This document shows, one piece after another, positions 16,599 to 25,421 of a stretch of 64,000 bases of DNA. Source of the DNA: DASZKW01 sp035552775 (GTDB taxonomy: Bacteria > Actinomycetota > Acidimicrobiia > Acidimicrobiales > Palsa-688); NCBI GenBank assembly GCA_035552775.1, contig DASZKW010000061.1, forward strand, positions 1 to 64,000, read 5' to 3'. Made by a program: the position numbers and the translations under genes. The notes beneath the pieces are model-generated. The model was given only the letters and a program-made list of their open reading frames with translations. It had not been told where the DNA came from and did no database searches. Numbering within the stretch: the stretch's first letter is position 1; every line of letters starts with the position of its first letter.

Positions 16599-17804
16599 TC
16601 AGGTCGGGCCGTTTGCGAGCGCAGTTTCGTAGAAGCGCACCATGGCCCGACTTACAGAAACGATGTCGAACCGGTCTGCGAAGCGTTGTCGCGCCACATC
16701 GACCCTGCGCCGAGCGCCTGAGCGGTCGGCCAGTACCCGCAGCAGGGCGCGACTCAGCGCCGCAGGATCACCGGTAGGTACCAGCAGCCCGCAGGCCTCG
16801 TCGGGGATTGCCTCGCGCACAGTCGGTAAGTCGGCGGCCACGATGGGCACCTCCATCGCCATGGCCTCCAAGACGGCTCCGGGCAGACCTTCCCGGCGCG
16901 AAGGCAACACGAACACATCCGCCGCGCAAAGCAGGTCCGGCACGTCCTCACGGGCGCCCAGGAAACGTATGGCGCCGCCGACACCGACCTCCGTGACCAA
17001 CCCCCGTAGCTCAGGGGTAGCTCGGCCCTCGGGTCCGGCAACCAGGACCTGGATCGACGGCTCTTCGAGCAGAACCGCCGGCACGGCGCGCACGAGAACG
17101 TCAAGGCCCTTCTGCGGCTCTTGGCGCCCCACCGCCAGCACCACAGGAGTATTCGACGCGATGCCGACAGCCTGCCGAGCGGCCTGACGCCGATGCTGCG
17201 AAGGGGGTCCCATCCGAGCCAAGTCCCGGCCTCGCGGGATCACTTCGACGCGATCGGGTCGCAACCGCAATCGAGCAACACAGATGGCGGCCGTCGGCTC
17301 CGACACCGCATGGAAACGACGCACGACCCTCGCGGTAGCGGCATCAGCGGCGTGAGCACCTGCCAAGCGAACCCGTCCCACTCCGGCCTCCGACGCGTGC
17401 TCTCGCCCGTAGGGCGTGTTCACCAGGCTGGACACGACTGGGACTCGCACGAGAGCCGCCGCAGTGCGTCCGACAATGTCCGACTCGAACAGGGTCGTGT
17501 GCACCACATCGGGACGGCGCCGCCGAAGCATTCGTACCATGGCACCCAGCCAGGCCGCCCGACCATCACCATCCACGACGGTCACGGGGACCCCGATCCC
17601 CTCGAGCTCGGGACCCAGACCGCTCCGGTCGTTCAATACGGCGACCTCCAAGCGGATGCCGGCGGAGACGAGGTGCGGCGCCATGTCGACCAGGGACCGC
17701 TCGGCGCCGCCTGGTGCGAGGCTGTCGATCACATACAACACGTGCGGCCCGTCAGCCAGCAAACGGCGGGAATCCTGGGCTACGAGCCCAGATCGAGGAC
17801 ACAT
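16599..17804 (-). CDS. Glycosyltransferase family 4 (GT-B)
   Basis: 401 residues if started at the ATG at 17804, five bases after the previous stop; an ATG at 17831 is an alternative and both lack an ideally spaced ribosome binding site. HVLYVIDSLAPGGAERSLVDMAP carries the classical GGAE loop. Later come VVLAVGRQEPQKGLDVLVRAVP, IRFLGAREDVPDLLCAADVFVLPSRREGLPGAVLEAMAMEVPIVAAD with EX7E, and GLLVPTGDPAAL. This is a textbook GT4 transferase. It lies in a leftward operon with the genes at 17809-23056. Confidence 0.9.
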   Translation of the reverse strand: MCPRSGLVAQDSRRLLADGPHVLYVIDSLAPGGAERSLVDMAPHLVSAGIRLEVAVLNDRSGLGPELEGIGVPVTVVDGDGRAAWLGAMVRMLRRRRPDVVHTTLFESDIVGRTAAALVRVPVVSSLVNTPYGREHASEAGVGRVRLAGAHAADAATARVVRRFHAVSEPTAAICVARLRLRPDRVEVIPRGRDLARMGPPSQHRRQAARQAVGIASNTPVVLAVGRQEPQKGLDVLVRAVPAVLLEEPSIQVLVAGPEGRATPELRGLVTEVGVGGAIRFLGAREDVPDLLCAADVFVLPSRREGLPGAVLEAMAMEVPIVAADLPTVREAIPDEACGLLVPTGDPAALSRALLRVLADRSGARRRVDVARQRFADRFDIVSVSRAMVRFYETALANGPT

Positions 17805-17808
17805 CTCC

Positions 17809-18870
17809 TCAGGGTTCGGCACCGACCTCATGCAGCAAGCGTCGCACCACAACAGCTGGCTGCAGGTGGTCCGTGAACCACGCTCGCGCGTTGGTCTCGA
17901 GACGTCGACGGTAGTTGGCGTCAGTTCGGATGCGACTGAGTGCCTCGCTGATCGAATCTTGACTGCCGTCAACCTGATGCACGTGCACACCATGATCGAG
18001 CGGCGAAGGAAGTGCACGCTCCAGCGGCAGGGTGACGATGGCCTTACCCAGCGCTAGAAACTCGCCGAGCTTCCACCCGAGGCACTGGTGCACGGCAGGA
18101 TTGCTGAACGCCACCACCGATCGGCGAACGTTGGATAGGTAGTCGTCGATCCGGTAGCGCCGCCGAGTGAAGAACTCGTTCCATTCGGGAAGGTCATTCT
18201 GCCGTCGAGGGGCGAATCCACCCTCGAATTCGAGACCCGGCGCGGCACGACACGCCCGGATGAACGCCGCTCGCGGCGGGTTGACCTCCGGATGCTTCTT
18301 CCAGGGCCAAGCTACGTAGAAGGCGTAGTTTGGGTCGGACAGTCCCGGCTGATACGAATCGATTCTGGTACGCCGGAACGTGTGCTCGGTCGCACCACGA
18401 AGAAAATAGTATGAGTACGATGCGTCCCGCCACCGAGGCCGATCGTACGAAGCCAGCAGGCTACGAGCCTCGAGTGCCCCGGGCCGCACTCGTATACCAA
18501 ACGTCGGCCCGATTGGGCAGATCCCGTCACCGGCGTTACCCGGGAACACGTTGACCTTGCCCATCACGTCCGCCCAAGCCAGCGCCGCTGGGTCCGGGCC
18601 CGCCGAATCACCGCAGTCAACGTAGACGTGCCGCTGGCGGTCACCGCATCGCACCACGAAGGCGATTGCCGAGGCACTGGGCACCATATCAGGCCCGATA
18701 CCCGTCTCGTAACAGAGCCGACCCGGACCGAGCACATCGGCCAAGCCCTGAAGTATGTAGGAGGCATACCCGAGCGCCGGGACAGGCGCGATACTGACCC
18801 TGTCGACGCCGGACAACTGCTTCCTGTCCATGTTTTCAGCCAGGATAGTTGAGGCGACGAGTTGCTCCAC
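17809..18870 (-). CDS. Probable glycosyltransferase-like protein of unknown specificity
   Basis: 353 residues from a GTG preceded by GGAAAGG. I do not recognise the N-terminal part (LSGVDRVSIAPVPALGYASYILQGL; VYVDCGDSAGPDP; PGNAGDGICPIGPTFGIRVR). The C-terminal quarter resembles the donor half of GT-B enzymes or exostosin-like proteins: VVAFSNPAVHQCLGWKLGEFLALGKAIVTLPLERALPSPLDHGVHVHQVDGSQDSI, then LETNARAWFTDHLQPAVVVRRLL. Glycosyltransferase function is supported by this end and by position between two GT4 genes. It has no signal peptide and no membrane helix. Confidence 0.65.
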   Translation of the reverse strand: MEQLVASTILAENMDRKQLSGVDRVSIAPVPALGYASYILQGLADVLGPGRLCYETGIGPDMVPSASAIAFVVRCGDRQRHVYVDCGDSAGPDPAALAWADVMGKVNVFPGNAGDGICPIGPTFGIRVRPGALEARSLLASYDRPRWRDASYSYYFLRGATEHTFRRTRIDSYQPGLSDPNYAFYVAWPWKKHPEVNPPRAAFIRACRAAPGLEFEGGFAPRRQNDLPEWNEFFTRRRYRIDDYLSNVRRSVVAFSNPAVHQCLGWKLGEFLALGKAIVTLPLERALPSPLDHGVHVHQVDGSQDSISEALSRIRTDANYRRRLETNARAWFTDHLQPAVVVRRLLHEVGAEP

Positions 18871-18914
18871 CCTTTCCGGACCTGCACGCGGACCTGCTCT
18901 GCTCCTGGTTGCCG

Positions 18915-21233
18915 TCAGCGCTCGGCGCTCGACCTGGGGGCGCCCCCGATCACGCCAGACCAGATCCCCTCCACTGCCTGGACCATCGCCGCTGCCGAGA
19001 AGTCGGCTGCGCGCCGCCGGCCTGCCTCCCCGAGCCGCCGGGCCAACTCTGGGTCCCGCAGGACGTTGTCGACAGTGTGGGCAAGCGCGGCGGGGTCCCT
19101 CTTGGGGTACACGAGGCCGTTGACTCCGTGCGTGACAGTCAGACTGGGGCCTTCCGCGTCGGCTACCACGACCGGCTTGCCGGCCGCCATCGCCTCCACA
19201 ACCGCGAGCCCAAAAGGCTCGGTGACTGCGGGGTGAACAACGACGGTTGCCGCGTCGAGGACAGCGTCGCGAAGCTCATCGGGGACATAACCGGCGAACC
19301 AGATCGCGTCAGCGATGCCGAGCTGGCCCGCAAGGTCTCGCAGGCCGCGGGTGAAGTCGCTGTCCTTCCAATCGCCGCAGATCGCAACCCTCATCGTCGG
19401 GTAGCGAGGTCGAAGAATCGCTACTGCCCGCAACAGGTCTTCGTGACCCTTTCTGGGATCCATCCGCGCGAACATGGCCAATATGGGTCCTTCGCCTAAC
19501 GCTCGGATCGCTGGATGCGAGGGGCCGGGCGGTGCTTGGGCGATCCGTCCGGAGACCCCGGGATAGATCGTGCTATAGCGGGTGAGGCTCGGGCAACAGG
19601 CGAGCGTTCGCGTGCGGGCCTCATCAGTAGCAAAGATGATCCAGGCTGGACGGCATAACCGTACGATCCCGAAGAACGCCTTTCCACGCAGGCCCGTCCG
19701 GGATTGCGCGTCGTAAACATGCCATACGACCGGCGTCCGGCTGATCCTGCCTGCTATGCCGCTGACGATGACTGTCAGCGTCCCATTCGCGTGGATCAAG
19801 TCAGCCTTTCGCGAATGAGCGACCCAGGCGATACGCCCGGCGACCCAGGCGACCCTGGGGACTTGGCCCAACCGATCCAGACGAACCACCAAGGTCGGGA
19901 TTCCCCGACGGGCTAGCTCTCGGGGCAGCACTCCCGGACGCAAGCAAATAGCGAAAGGGCGAAACCTTGCTGTCTCCGCCTTGAAAGCGAGGTCGCACAA
20001 TACGCCTTCGGCTCCGCCCTTATCACCGGTAGGTGCGACGAGCAAGACGTTGCATCTTCTCGTCGACGATGGCGCCTCCGTCGTCACATCCGCCGGACCG
20101 GCTCGCGGTACGGTACCTCGCCCTCCGGAGATTGAGAGCAGGTCGCCGGCAACCGCCCGCCACATGGCGCGGGCGTTGAACCGATCCTCGACCGCGGTCC
20201 GGCCGCCAGCGCCGAGACGCCTCCGGAGGCTTTCGTCCCCGGCCGCCAGGAGGACCTGTTCGCGCAGGGCCGCTGGATCGCCCGGTGGGACCGCCAGCGC
20301 CGTGGTCCCGGCGTCGATGTAGTCCGCTAGTGCCGGTGTCTCGGTCACCACCACGGCGCGCCCCATCGCCATCGCCTCCAGCAGGACGCTCTGGCCGCTC
20401 GGGTAGGCCACCGGCCGGCTGGCGACAGCCACCACCCGGGCCCGACCGAGCAGGCTCCGGTACACGCTGCGGTCCACGTAGCCGAGCACCTCCACGCCCG
20501 CGGGCACCACGTGGCCGTCGAGGTCCCGGGTGCGGCAGCAGACCTTGACCGGTAGGCCGAGGCCGCCGAGCGCCGCGAGCAAAGTGGACCAGTCCCTGCC
20601 CCCGTCCCTTCCCACCACCAGCACGTAGTCCCCGTCATCCTCGCCCGTAGGCGAGAAGGCCTCGTGGTCGATGCCGAACGGCACGTAGCGCAGGCGCCGC
20701 TCATCGATGGCCAGCTGCTCTGCCAGCACCGCCCGCTGGTTCTCCGAGAAGTAGAAAATACGATCGACCGACCGGTAGGCCCGCCGGTACGCCGCCCGTC
20801 GGGTCGGCGAACAATGCGGCAGGATCTCGGCCAGCCAGCAAGCCACCACGGCCAATATGGAGGCCCGCTTGCCGGGCCAGGTGCTGCGGGCCATGGCCAC
20901 TATGTTGGCCTCGCTCTCGAACATGGCAAGGGTGATGGGTGCGTCGGTGATGGTCCGAGCGAGCACAGCCGCTTGGGCGAAGGGCGCAGCGATGCTTTCC
21001 ATCCGCTGGACGGCGCGGGCCGCGGTCGACGCCTGCCACCGTGGCCGATACAAAGCATCGGTCCAGCGCAGGTGCAGGCCGTGGTCCTCTAGGTAGTCCA
21101 ACCGGTAGGGGAGCTGCCATCCGTGGCCCTCGATGGCCCGCCATGTGCCGAAGTCCCAGCTCTTGAGCAGGGCGACGTCCACCGGCGCCTCATGTCGCAC
21201 TTGCCCTGACCGCTCAGAAGAGTTCGACGTCAC
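18915..21233 (-). CDS. Tandem double GT4 glycosyltransferase
   Basis: 772 residues containing two complete GT-B units. Unit one (about 20-360) ends with YVLVVGRDGGRDWSTLLAALGGL and AYPSGQSVLLEAMAMGRAVVVTETPALADYI. Unit two starts near residue 392 (NVLLVAPTGDKGGAEGVLCDLAF, with the GGAE loop) and has ILAMFARMDPRKGHEDLLRAV and VHPAVTEPFGLAVVEAMAAGKPVVVADAEGPSLTV with EX7E. Unit one lacks the clear N-terminal GGAE loop. The start at 21233 overlaps the previous gene by 20 bases. Two-unit proteins of this sort can act processively or add two sugars in turn. Confidence 0.88.
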   Translation of the reverse strand: MTSNSSERSGQVRHEAPVDVALLKSWDFGTWRAIEGHGWQLPYRLDYLEDHGLHLRWTDALYRPRWQASTAARAVQRMESIAAPFAQAAVLARTITDAPITLAMFESEANIVAMARSTWPGKRASILAVVACWLAEILPHCSPTRRAAYRRAYRSVDRIFYFSENQRAVLAEQLAIDERRLRYVPFGIDHEAFSPTGEDDGDYVLVVGRDGGRDWSTLLAALGGLGLPVKVCCRTRDLDGHVVPAGVEVLGYVDRSVYRSLLGRARVVAVASRPVAYPSGQSVLLEAMAMGRAVVVTETPALADYIDAGTTALAVPPGDPAALREQVLLAAGDESLRRRLGAGGRTAVEDRFNARAMWRAVAGDLLSISGGRGTVPRAGPADVTTEAPSSTRRCNVLLVAPTGDKGGAEGVLCDLAFKAETARFRPFAICLRPGVLPRELARRGIPTLVVRLDRLGQVPRVAWVAGRIAWVAHSRKADLIHANGTLTVIVSGIAGRISRTPVVWHVYDAQSRTGLRGKAFFGIVRLCRPAWIIFATDEARTRTLACCPSLTRYSTIYPGVSGRIAQAPPGPSHPAIRALGEGPILAMFARMDPRKGHEDLLRAVAILRPRYPTMRVAICGDWKDSDFTRGLRDLAGQLGIADAIWFAGYVPDELRDAVLDAATVVVHPAVTEPFGLAVVEAMAAGKPVVVADAEGPSLTVTHGVNGLVYPKRDPAALAHTVDNVLRDPELARRLGEAGRRRAADFSAAAMVQAVEGIWSGVIGGAPRSSAER

Positions 21234-22194
21234 CGGTGCTCAGGGCCCAATCCTCGATCGGCGGTGCGTCCGGTCGGGCCAAGGCGCGCCACGTCAGCAG
21301 CGGCCCGTCACCGGGCACCGGCAGCCACCGGCGGGGTCGGGGGGCACCGATGGCGATCACGTAGTCGGCGCCGGCGACGCGCAGCACCTGGCGGCAGAGA
21401 CGCCCCGCCCGGCTGGCATCGCCGTCCGGGACCACGACATCGCCGATGACTGCTTCGGTCGCAGCCCCCCGCCGCCGCAGGCGGAAGAACACCACCCCGT
21501 CGCTCACCGTCGAGCCGCCGAGTAGCGCCCGGTACCCGACCGGGCACGCCCCGTAGCGCCACGCCAGGTAGGCCGGGCTGCGTTCGGTCCGCAGACGTGC
21601 GCTCGGAGGCTGAGCATCCAACAATTTTGCCAGAGCGTCGGACTCCTCCGTCACCGCACCAGCATCCTCGCCCGCCTGGGTCGCGACCGACCACAACTCC
21701 GCCGGCCGCCGGGCCCCCACCAGGTGGGGCAGTTTCCCGATTCCAGCCGGCCGCAGCGCCACCGGCAGGTGGCCCATGCGCCGCCAGCCCATGGAGACGT
21801 AGCCGGGAGCGCTGCGGTCGTTGGGGGTGTTGAACACCCAGTCGACCCCCTCGGCCGTCATCTCCTCCACCCCTCTCATTGTGAGGGACCTGAAGATCCC
21901 CCTGCCCTGGGCGCGGGGATGCGTCGCGGTGTCCACGGCGCGCACCGCGGTGACGGTCTCGTCCCCCAGCCGGAAGCGCCAGCGCATGAGAGTGCGAGAG
22001 CCGACGAGGCCGGCGTCGTCGGTGGCGACCCATCCCGGTGACGGCCCGAACGGGTTATCCCGGTGCTTCCAGCGGAACAACGCCCGGTGACGGTCGTCGA
22101 CCTGCCATCCCAGCGTCTCGCTTAGGAGGGTGACGATGACGGGATCGTCCTCCGCTGTGGCCGGTCTCAGGGTGAAGGGATCGGCCTCGCTCAC
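21214..22194 (-). CDS. GNAT family N-acetyltransferase
   Basis: 326 residues if started at the GTG at 22194 (VSEADPFTLRPATAEDDPVIVTLL); an upstream start at 22242 would add an Arg-rich leader. Residues about 85-115 hold the acetyl-CoA loop: AVRAVDTATHPRAQGRGIFRSLTMRGVEEM, with Q/RxxGxG/A pattern RAQGRGI, then WVFNTPNDRSAPGYVSMGWRRMG. The second half (about 190-326) is a partial repeat of the fold seen in two-domain GNATs that act on glycans or sugar amines. It lies in the glycan operon between a double glycosyltransferase and an FkbM gene, so an amino sugar is a plausible acceptor. Confidence 0.8.
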   Translation of the reverse strand: MSEADPFTLRPATAEDDPVIVTLLSETLGWQVDDRHRALFRWKHRDNPFGPSPGWVATDDAGLVGSRTLMRWRFRLGDETVTAVRAVDTATHPRAQGRGIFRSLTMRGVEEMTAEGVDWVFNTPNDRSAPGYVSMGWRRMGHLPVALRPAGIGKLPHLVGARRPAELWSVATQAGEDAGAVTEESDALAKLLDAQPPSARLRTERSPAYLAWRYGACPVGYRALLGGSTVSDGVVFFRLRRRGAATEAVIGDVVVPDGDASRAGRLCRQVLRVAGADYVIAIGAPRPRRWLPVPGDGPLLTWRALARPDAPPIEDWALSTGDVELF

Positions 22195-22234
22195 GTGGTG
22201 TCGGAGCGTACCGTGCCGCGAGCTCGAGCGCTTC

Positions 22235-23056
22235 CTACGCAAAAATCCAGCGAGCCACCTCGTCGTCTGCCCTCACCGCCACCATGTTGGCGCGATGGCG
22301 AAAGTCCTCGTGGCTAGGGCTGTAGTCGACCCGCTCCACGTAGCCGGGGAAGATTCGACCGAGAAGGAAACCGGCAGGGCCAAGGAGGTCGACGAAGTCC
22401 TGCAACCACACCTTGACCACCGCGTTCCACGGGCTCAGTTCGAACTGCACCATCCTCACCCTCCCGGCGGCGAGGGTGCCTTGGAATCCCTGGAGCACGT
22501 CGAGGTCCCAGCCCTCGGCGTCGATCTTGAGGAAGTCGACCACCTCGATGCCCTCGCCGGCGACGAGCGCGTCACCAGTGGTGACGGCAACCTCGAACGA
22601 CTCCCGTACCCCCACGTCCGCTCGTCCGGCCAGCGATGCCATCGAGGGGTGCATGGGGTCGAAGCGCAGCGTTGCTTTCCCAGGAGCCTTGCCCAGGGCT
22701 GCCTCCACGACCCGCACCCGCGGGTGATCCTCGGTGCGCTGGCGGAGCACGCGGAGGTTGGGCGGGGCGGGCTCGACGGCGATGACGGTGGCGGTCGCCA
22801 GGGCCTCGACGGCGGCGAGAGACCATTCGCCGCGGTGGGCTCCCACGTCGAGCACGATCGCCGGGCGCGCCGCGGCAAAGCGGCGCAGCAGGTCCAGCTC
22901 GCCGTCGTGGACGAAGTTCCCGTCGTCGTTGTCGTAGGCGGCGATGAACGCCGCCGCCGCCTTGGCCGCGTAGCGCAGCGGCGCGCTGCGCCGGTGGGCC
23001 GCCACGAACCGGAAGGCGTCGCCGCGCCAGCGACGCGCCTGGCGTGCGAGGTCCAC
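22235..23056 (-). CDS. FkbM family methyltransferase
   Basis: 273 residues. RPAIVLDVGAHRGEWSLAAVEAL is SAM motif I, ATVIAVEPAPPNLRVLRQRTED motif II, and EVVDFLKIDAEGWDLDVLQGFQGTL the FkbM signature (KIDxEG.d). The end (NMVAVRADDEVARWIFA) is also typical. It is a second, clearly diverged FkbM enzyme relative to the one at 9144-10022, so the glycan may carry methyl groups at two positions. It begins ten bases after the end of the Kelch-like gene, in the same direction. Confidence 0.86.
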   Translation of the reverse strand: MDLARQARRWRGDAFRFVAAHRRSAPLRYAAKAAAAFIAAYDNDDGNFVHDGELDLLRRFAAARPAIVLDVGAHRGEWSLAAVEALATATVIAVEPAPPNLRVLRQRTEDHPRVRVVEAALGKAPGKATLRFDPMHPSMASLAGRADVGVRESFEVAVTTGDALVAGEGIEVVDFLKIDAEGWDLDVLQGFQGTLAAGRVRMVQFELSPWNAVVKVWLQDFVDLLGPAGFLLGRIFPGYVERVDYSPSHEDFRHRANMVAVRADDEVARWIFA

Positions 23057-23066
23057 GGACTCGGGC

Positions 23067-25388
23067 TCAGCCCGTGTAGGGGTGGGTCGGCGTCGACCCG
23101 TTGGGCTGCAAGAGGTCGAAGCCGTCGGGAGTGTTCAGCAACCCGGGGGCCGTCCCCGCCTTGTCAGGCGTGCCGTACTGCCACACCAGGGCGCCGGTGG
23201 CCGGGTCGATTGCGACCATGCGGTCCCGGTAGTCGTCGTTCGCCATGAATACCCCGCTCGGCAGCTGCTCGACCAGCGACGGCTGGTCCATCCGGCCGAG
23301 GCCGACCATGCCCTGGTACCGGTAGAGGATCTGGCCCTGCCGGTTGAACTCCACGATGGAGCCCGGATTGGCGTAGTCGGCGATGAGGTAGGTGTCGGGA
23401 CCGATCTGCTGGGGGTCCGACGGGTAATGCAGGGCCAGCTGAGCGGTCCACACCAGCTGGCCCGCAGGCGTGTACTCGCTCACCCACGACCCGTTGATCT
23501 CCGAGACGAGCAGGTTGCCGTCGGCGAGGGGGGTGTCGCCGTTGGGTGAGCCCATCGAGGTCGGCGGGTGGTGGACGCACTCGCCGGTGGTGCCGATCTG
23601 ACTGGCGATGGTGCCGTCGGGATTGATCACGAGCACCCGGCAGTTCACCGCGTCGGCCACCGTGATCTGACCATTGGGCAGGAGGTAAGCATCGTCGGGC
23701 TCGTGGAGGTAGCCGGGGGAGGAACCAGTATGGCCGGGGTGGCCGTAGCTCCACAGCAGCTTGCCCGACGGGTAGGCGATGGCGACGATAGTCTCGTTCT
23801 CCTCCTGGTTGGAGATGATCTCGGTGCCGTGCTTGGCGAAGAATGTGTCGTCGGGAAAGTAGAAGCCGTTGGGACCGGGCGGGGGCGCCATGGTGGCCGA
23901 GGGGTACATCCACTCGATGCTGCCGGTGGGATCGACGAGGAACATCCGGTTGTTGCCCCGGTCGGCGATCAGCAGCTTGTTCCCGAAGAAAGGCGAGCCG
24001 GCGCCGGGTGCGCCCGCCGTGCCGAATGACCGGTTCTGGGTGACCATCTCGACGCTGCCCATGGGGACCCCGTTGTCTTCGCCTCCGATCAGCCACGCCC
24101 GGTTACCGACCACGGCCGCCCCTGCGTAGCTGGTAGCCACCGGAAGGTTGCCGGCCGCGAGCGTCTTGCCGGTGGAGGGGTCGTACGCCCAGATCGATGT
24201 CGCCGCCGCGGTAGGGGCGCGCGTGGTGGTCGCCGCCCCCGCCGACGACGTGGCGATCCCGGCGCCCGCGGCACCGTCGACCCCGCCGGCCAGGTAGATG
24301 TCGCCACCGAGGACGAAAGCGGAGGCGCCGGCCAGCGACTGGGTGAGGTGGCCGGCCAGCGTCGCCGACCTCGCTTGGGGGTCGACGACCTGGATGGCGT
24401 CGACCGGCTGGCCGGAGCTGGCTCCCCCCACGGCCTCGCCACCGAACACGTAGATCTTGGCCCCGAGGGTGGCCACCGCGGGGTAGCGCACGGGGACGGG
24501 CAGGTTCGCCACGGTGGCGAAGTGGGTGCCGTCGGTCGTGGCCAGCACTGCGGGGTCCGCCTTGGCGCCGTCGTAGCCGCCGATCACGTAGGCGGTGCGC
24601 CCGATCGTGGCGGCGACAGCATCCGAACGGGGCTGGGGCAGGGTGGCGACCGCCTGCCCCGCCGCCACCGCGACGGAGGACGCGCCGCTGGCAACTGCGG
24701 CGGGTGCCGGTGAGGGCGCAGTGCCCCCGGCCCCGGGTGGAGCCCCGGCCGACGAGGTGGCCGCCGGGGTGGTCGGGGCCGCGGAAGGTATGGGCGCCGG
24801 GGCCTGCGGGCTGCCCGTGATCGCCGGGTTGGGGTAGGTGGCCCCAGTCACCGTCGCCGGAGGCAGGTCGAAGCTGTCGACGGTGGGCACCGTGGCCGGG
24901 GATCCCCCGCCGAACAGGTACCCGTGACCGCCGACGACGGCGCCGGCCCCGTCGTGGTTGGCTGCCGGAAGGTTGCCTACCGCCGTGGTATGGCCCGAAG
25001 CGGTGTCGAGGGCGACGACCTGGTTCATGGACGCGCCCGACGCGCTGAGCCCGCCGACGACCGTCACGTCGGTACCCGCCGCCGGCAGCACCACCTCGCG
25101 CGATACGGGGCCGACGCTCCACGGCATGACGCCGGCCTCGGCGGCGGGGATGGTGCGCGGCCCCGCGGGCGCGTCACGGGCCCCGCTACCACCTGCCGCG
25201 GCCCGGGCACCCCCGCTGTGGCCGGCAACGGTCACCGGCGAGGACCCCCCCGACAGCGACAATCCGGCCAGGACCCCACCCACCACCAGCAGCGTCACCG
25301 CACCGGTGACCGTCCGGCGCCGGCGGAAGGTCTGACGACGGGAGCGTCTGTGAGGGAGCGGCTGATAGCCACGAGGCGTAGCGGGCAC
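23067..25388 (-). CDS. Membrane-anchored beta-propeller protein: Kelch-like N-half, PQQ/NHL-like C-half
   Basis: 773 residues. A basic N-terminus (RRSRRQTFRRRR) precedes one membrane helix (about 28-46), so the rest is probably extracytoplasmic. Residues about 100-430 contain Kelch-type units (VVGGLSASGA, YVIGGYDGAKADPA, IYVFGGEAVGGASSG, IYLAGGVDGAAG, AWLIGGEDNG) interrupted by an Ala/Pro/Thr-rich linker. Residues about 455-765 have blades such as LLIADRGNNRMFLVDPTG, ITVADAVNCRVLVINPDGTI, YLIADYANPGSIVEFNRQGQI and MVAIDPATGALVWQYG. Paired propellers suggest a surface binding or scaffold role, perhaps for the glycan. No catalytic motif is evident. Confidence 0.85.
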   Translation of the reverse strand: MPATPRGYQPLPHRRSRRQTFRRRRTVTGAVTLLVVGGVLAGLSLSGGSSPVTVAGHSGGARAAAGGSGARDAPAGPRTIPAAEAGVMPWSVGPVSREVVLPAAGTDVTVVGGLSASGASMNQVVALDTASGHTTAVGNLPAANHDGAGAVVGGHGYLFGGGSPATVPTVDSFDLPPATVTGATYPNPAITGSPQAPAPIPSAAPTTPAATSSAGAPPGAGGTAPSPAPAAVASGASSVAVAAGQAVATLPQPRSDAVAATIGRTAYVIGGYDGAKADPAVLATTDGTHFATVANLPVPVRYPAVATLGAKIYVFGGEAVGGASSGQPVDAIQVVDPQARSATLAGHLTQSLAGASAFVLGGDIYLAGGVDGAAGAGIATSSAGAATTTRAPTAAATSIWAYDPSTGKTLAAGNLPVATSYAGAAVVGNRAWLIGGEDNGVPMGSVEMVTQNRSFGTAGAPGAGSPFFGNKLLIADRGNNRMFLVDPTGSIEWMYPSATMAPPPGPNGFYFPDDTFFAKHGTEIISNQEENETIVAIAYPSGKLLWSYGHPGHTGSSPGYLHEPDDAYLLPNGQITVADAVNCRVLVINPDGTIASQIGTTGECVHHPPTSMGSPNGDTPLADGNLLVSEINGSWVSEYTPAGQLVWTAQLALHYPSDPQQIGPDTYLIADYANPGSIVEFNRQGQILYRYQGMVGLGRMDQPSLVEQLPSGVFMANDDYRDRMVAIDPATGALVWQYGTPDKAGTAPGLLNTPDGFDLLQPNGSTPTHPYTG

Positions 25389-25421
25389 GGAGTGCGATCG
25401 TAGACTTCCTGGCCCAATGGC

